In this document: one piece after another, positions 61,649 through 64,000 of the stretch
Layout: every line of letters starts with the position of its first letter
Position numbering within the stretch: the first letter of the stretch is position 1
Assembly: GCA_020540725.1 (NCBI GenBank)
Contig: JAJBSL010000004.1
Span: 62,001-126,000 of the forward strand
DNA: 64,000 bases
Reading direction: 5' to 3'
From: Lachnospiraceae bacterium EP-SM-12S-S03
GTDB lineage: Bacteria > Bacillota > Clostridia > Lachnospirales > Lachnospiraceae
Made by a program: the position numbers and the translations under genes
The notes under the pieces: model-generated
Database searches by the model: none
Told to the model about the DNA's origin: nothing
What the model saw: the letters and a program-made list of their open reading frames with translations, nothing else

Positions 61649-62221
61649 CTATTCATTGTGAGACTTTGCCCACATCTGGTATTCTTTTCTTCCTTCTTCG
61701 TAAAGGTTATTTCCCTCACTGTCAATGATGACAACAAGCGGCATATCCTCTACATAAAGTTTACGAAGTGCTTCTGCTCCAAGATCTTCGTAAGCAATTA
61801 ACTCTGCTTTCTTAATACATTTGGCAAGCAGCGCACCGGCTCCTCCGATGGCACCAAAATATACACCATTGTATTTTTTCATTGCTTCCACAACTTCTGG
61901 AAGACGGGCTCCTTTTCCAATCATTCCTCTTGCTCCTACGGACATCATGGTTGGTGCATAAGCATCCATACGTCCGCTTGTTGTAGGTCCTGCCGAACCA
62001 ATGACTTTGCCCGGCTTTGCAGGAGTAGGCCCCACATAATAGATTGTTGCATCCTTCGGATCAAAAGGAATCTCTTCTCCTTGCGCAAGCGCTTCACACA
62101 TACGCTTATGTCCTGCATCTCTGGATGTATAAATTGTTCCGGTCACAAGTATACTGTCACCTGCGTGGAGTGTCTTCGCCAGTTCTTCTGTTAATGGTAA
62201 TGTAATTTTTCTTGCTGCCAT
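61649..62221 (-). CDS. fumB: Class I fumarate hydratase beta subunit
   Basis: 190 residues. Beta chain of the two-subunit Fe-S fumarase/tartrate dehydratase family: TIYTSRDAGHKRMCEAL, GPTTSGRMDAYAPTMMSVGA and KGARLPEVVEAM. Converts malate and fumarate. ATG 62221 abuts the alpha stop. Confidence 0.95.
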   Translation of the reverse strand: MAARKITLPLTEELAKTLHAGDSILVTGTIYTSRDAGHKRMCEALAQGEEIPFDPKDATIYYVGPTPAKPGKVIGSAGPTTSGRMDAYAPTMMSVGARGMIGKGARLPEVVEAMKKYNGVYFGAIGGAGALLAKCIKKAELIAYEDLGAEALRKLYVEDMPLVVIIDSEGNNLYEEGRKEYQMWAKSHNE

Positions 62222-63064
62222 CTAAATCACCTCCGTTTTGTGACGCGTCACATGACAGTTAATGTTGATCGCACATGGCATACCTGCAATATGGGTCGGT
62301 AGTGTCTCAATATTCAGGCCGATTGCCGTTGTCTTTCCTCCAAAGCCTTGCGGTCCGATTCCCAGTTCATTGATCTTATCCAACATTTCTTTCTCAAGAT
62401 CTGCATAGAACGGATCCGGATGTGAAGAATCAATAGGACGCATGAGGGCCTTCTTTGCAAGAAGCGCTGCTTTATCAAATGTTCCTCCGATTCCTACACC
62501 GACTACCATCGGAGGACATGGATTCGGTCCAGCTGCTTCCACTGTCTCTATAATGAAATCTTTAATTCCCTGAAGGCCAGCGGAAGGCTTAAACATACGG
62601 ATCGCGCTCATATTCTCACTTCCGAATCCTTTTGGTCCCACTGTAATCTTCACTTGTTCTCCCGGAACAATCTCTGTGTACAACATTGCCGGCGTATTAT
62701 CTCCTGTGTTACCACGCCGAACCGGATCCGCCACAACGGATTTTCTCAGATACCCTTTATCATAACCTCGGCGAACGCCTTCGTCAACTGCTTCTGCAAG
62801 ATTTCCACCTGTAAGATGTACATCCTGACCAATTTCGAGAAATACGCATGCCATACCTGTGTCCTGGCAAATCGGCACATTTTCCTCTTTTGCAATCTCA
62901 AAATTTGTAATAATGTTATCCAACACATCTTGAGCAATTTCCCAATCTTCACATGCACGACAGTTTTTGATCGCACACTGTACATCTTCCGGAAGATACT
63001 GATTTGCCTCAATGCATAATCTTTCTACAACATCTGTAATCTGCTGCACTTCTATTTCACGCAT
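62222..63064 (-). CDS. fumA: Class I fumarate hydratase alpha subunit
   Basis: 280 residues. Carries the 4Fe-4S ligands ([25 protein letters not shown]). Paired with the beta gene and next to a fumarate reductase-like flavoprotein, so it likely works in the malate-fumarate-succinate branch. L-tartrate dehydratase is an alternative. Confidence 0.94.
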   Translation of the reverse strand: MREIEVQQITDVVERLCIEANQYLPEDVQCAIKNCRACEDWEIAQDVLDNIITNFEIAKEENVPICQDTGMACVFLEIGQDVHLTGGNLAEAVDEGVRRGYDKGYLRKSVVADPVRRGNTGDNTPAMLYTEIVPGEQVKITVGPKGFGSENMSAIRMFKPSAGLQGIKDFIIETVEAAGPNPCPPMVVGVGIGGTFDKAALLAKKALMRPIDSSHPDPFYADLEKEMLDKINELGIGPQGFGGKTTAIGLNIETLPTHIAGMPCAININCHVTRHKTEVI

Positions 63065-63101
63065 GAAAATCTACCTCCAATTCTTTCAGTTCTCTCTGTC
63101 A

Positions 63102-64000
63102 TTATCTCTCATGACGTGCGTATTTCGGTAAAAGTAACGGAGATACGTCATGGGTATGCACATCTGCTGCATTTAGTTCTTCTGCATATGCTTTGATATG
63201 GTCTAAGTTCATTTGACCGAGTTCTACATCTTTCGCTTTCACGGCTGCCTTTTTCCCTGCATTCCGTCCAAATACAATCACATCAAGAAGGGAATTTCCC
63301 ATGAGACGGTTTCTTCCATGAATTCCACCTGCCGCTTCTCCTGCAACAAGGAGATTCGGGATCGTCTTTGTGAAACCTTCCCCATCAATCTCAAGTCCAC
63401 CGTTCTGATAATGCAAAGTTGGATAAATCAGAATCGGAACCTTTCTCATATCAATTCCATAATTCATATACATGCGGAACATGGCAGGAATTCTCTTCTC
63501 AATTGTTCCTTCTCCGCCGAGAAGTTCGATTATCGGCGTATCCAGCCATACGCCTTTTTGTCCACCCGGTATATCTACACCACGGCCTTCTCTGCATTCA
63601 CGAATCACACCGGATGCATTGACATCTCTCGTTTCCAACGGATGAATATAGGCTTCTCCTTCTGCATTTACAAGCTGCGCACCAACAGAACGAACTTTCT
63701 CTGTTACAAGTGCTCCTAGGATTTGTGACGGATACACAGCTCCTGTCGGATGATACTGAATGGAATCCTGATAAAGAAGCGGGGCGCCTGCACGGTAGCC
63801 TATAATAAGTCCGTCTGCCGTTGCTCCGTAATGATTGGATGTCGGGAATCCCTGATAGTGCATACGTCCTGCTCCACCTGTCGCAATAACCACTGTTTTT
63901 GCTCTTGCAACAAGATAATCTCCTGTTTCCATATTCTGAAGAACAGCTCCGGCCGCCTGGCCTTTCTCATCTTTTATAAGTTCCACTGCCGCAGTAAACT
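63102..64000 (-). CDS. Fumarate reductase/succinate dehydrogenase-type flavoprotein (5' end outside window)
   Basis: 299 codons up to the window edge, C-terminal part of an FAD-binding protein. HPTGAVYPSQILGALVTEKV and LHYQNGGLEIDGEGF (active-site His), GGIHGRNRLMGNSLLDVIVF (substrate Arg) are present. A GTG at 63986 is internal; the frame continues off the right edge. Possibly a soluble NADH-dependent fumarate reductase working with the adjacent fumarase; L-aspartate oxidase is less likely. Confidence 0.85.
   Translation of the reverse strand, partial: FTAAVELIKDEKGQAAGAVLQNMETGDYLVARAKTVVIATGGAGRMHYQGFPTSNHYGATADGLIIGYRAGAPLLYQDSIQYHPTGAVYPSQILGALVTEKVRSVGAQLVNAEGEAYIHPLETRDVNASGVIRECREGRGVDIPGGQKGVWLDTPIIELLGGEGTIEKRIPAMFRMYMNYGIDMRKVPILIYPTLHYQNGGLEIDGEGFTKTIPNLLVAGEAAGGIHGRNRLMGNSLLDVIVFGRNAGKKAAVKAKDVELGQMNLDHIKAYAEELNAADVHTHDVSPLLLPKYARHER

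Overview
The window looks like chromosomal DNA of a low-GC Gram-positive anaerobe of the Clostridia, most likely a gut Lachnospiraceae member. The inference rests on the large Alu-type SRP RNA, a SAM-I riboswitch on metK, class I two-subunit fumarase, DUF5685 and VanW proteins, a SpmB homologue, and the gene set as a whole. Almost everything is housekeeping. No intact mobile element, CRISPR array or phage is visible; the only mobile trace is an integrase tail beside tRNA-Lys.

Layout. 1-6.1 kb (minus): two-component system, TrmH-type methylase, SPFH protein, and a patatin-like module that runs without a stop codon into ornithine carbamoyltransferase (cut by the window edge). 6.2-7.75 kb: metK under a SAM-I riboswitch. 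7.76-11.4 kb: FbpABC-type ABC importer. 11.6-13.5 kb: murA and an unknown gene. 13.6-20.9 kb: complete F-type ATP synthase operon (atpZ-I-B-E-F-H-A-G-D-C) whose c subunit carries the Na+ ligand signature, with a 149-bp inverted-repeat element between atpI and atpB. 20.9-25.9 kb: trmL, an AIR-synthase-like protein, VanW, a 33-residue membrane peptide and a B12/radical SAM protein. 25.9-29.9 kb: SRP RNA, tadA, an unknown gene, a dNTPase and an HTH protein. 30.0-33.5 kb: a five-gene overlapping operon (DUF5685, J-domain, membrane protein, phosphopantetheinyl transferase, VanY-type carboxypeptidase). 33.5-34.7 kb: integrase remnant, tRNA-Lys(CTT) and an XRE regulator. 34.7-38.6 kb: YitT, YyaL-type protein, small Cys-rich frame, trmB.

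38.8-47.2 kb (plus): a complete V/A-type ATPase operon of nine subunits, so two rotary ATPases of different classes lie about 18 kb apart on opposite strands. 47.3-50.2 kb: a fibro-slime/Cna-B surface protein whose membrane anchor is out of frame by one base. 50.4-55.1 kb: glgB and a TPR-acidic repeat-AAA ATPase with a nested tandem repeat. 55.1-57.0 kb: two AT-rich minus-strand transcription units with near-consensus promoters and hairpin ends flank bioY; one encodes a 27-residue peptide. 57-64 kb: DUF885 hydrolase (plus), then spmB, a MATE exporter, DUF1275, fumarase beta and alpha, and the start-truncated flavoprotein of a fumarate reductase-like enzyme (minus).

Most worth checking: the patatin-OTC continuous frame, the paired transcription units around bioY, the AAA protein with its 114-bp higher-order repeat, the inverted-repeat element in the atp operon, the Na+ signature of AtpE, and the frameshifted adhesin. 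All calls come from reading the sequence and recalling families; no database search was run.
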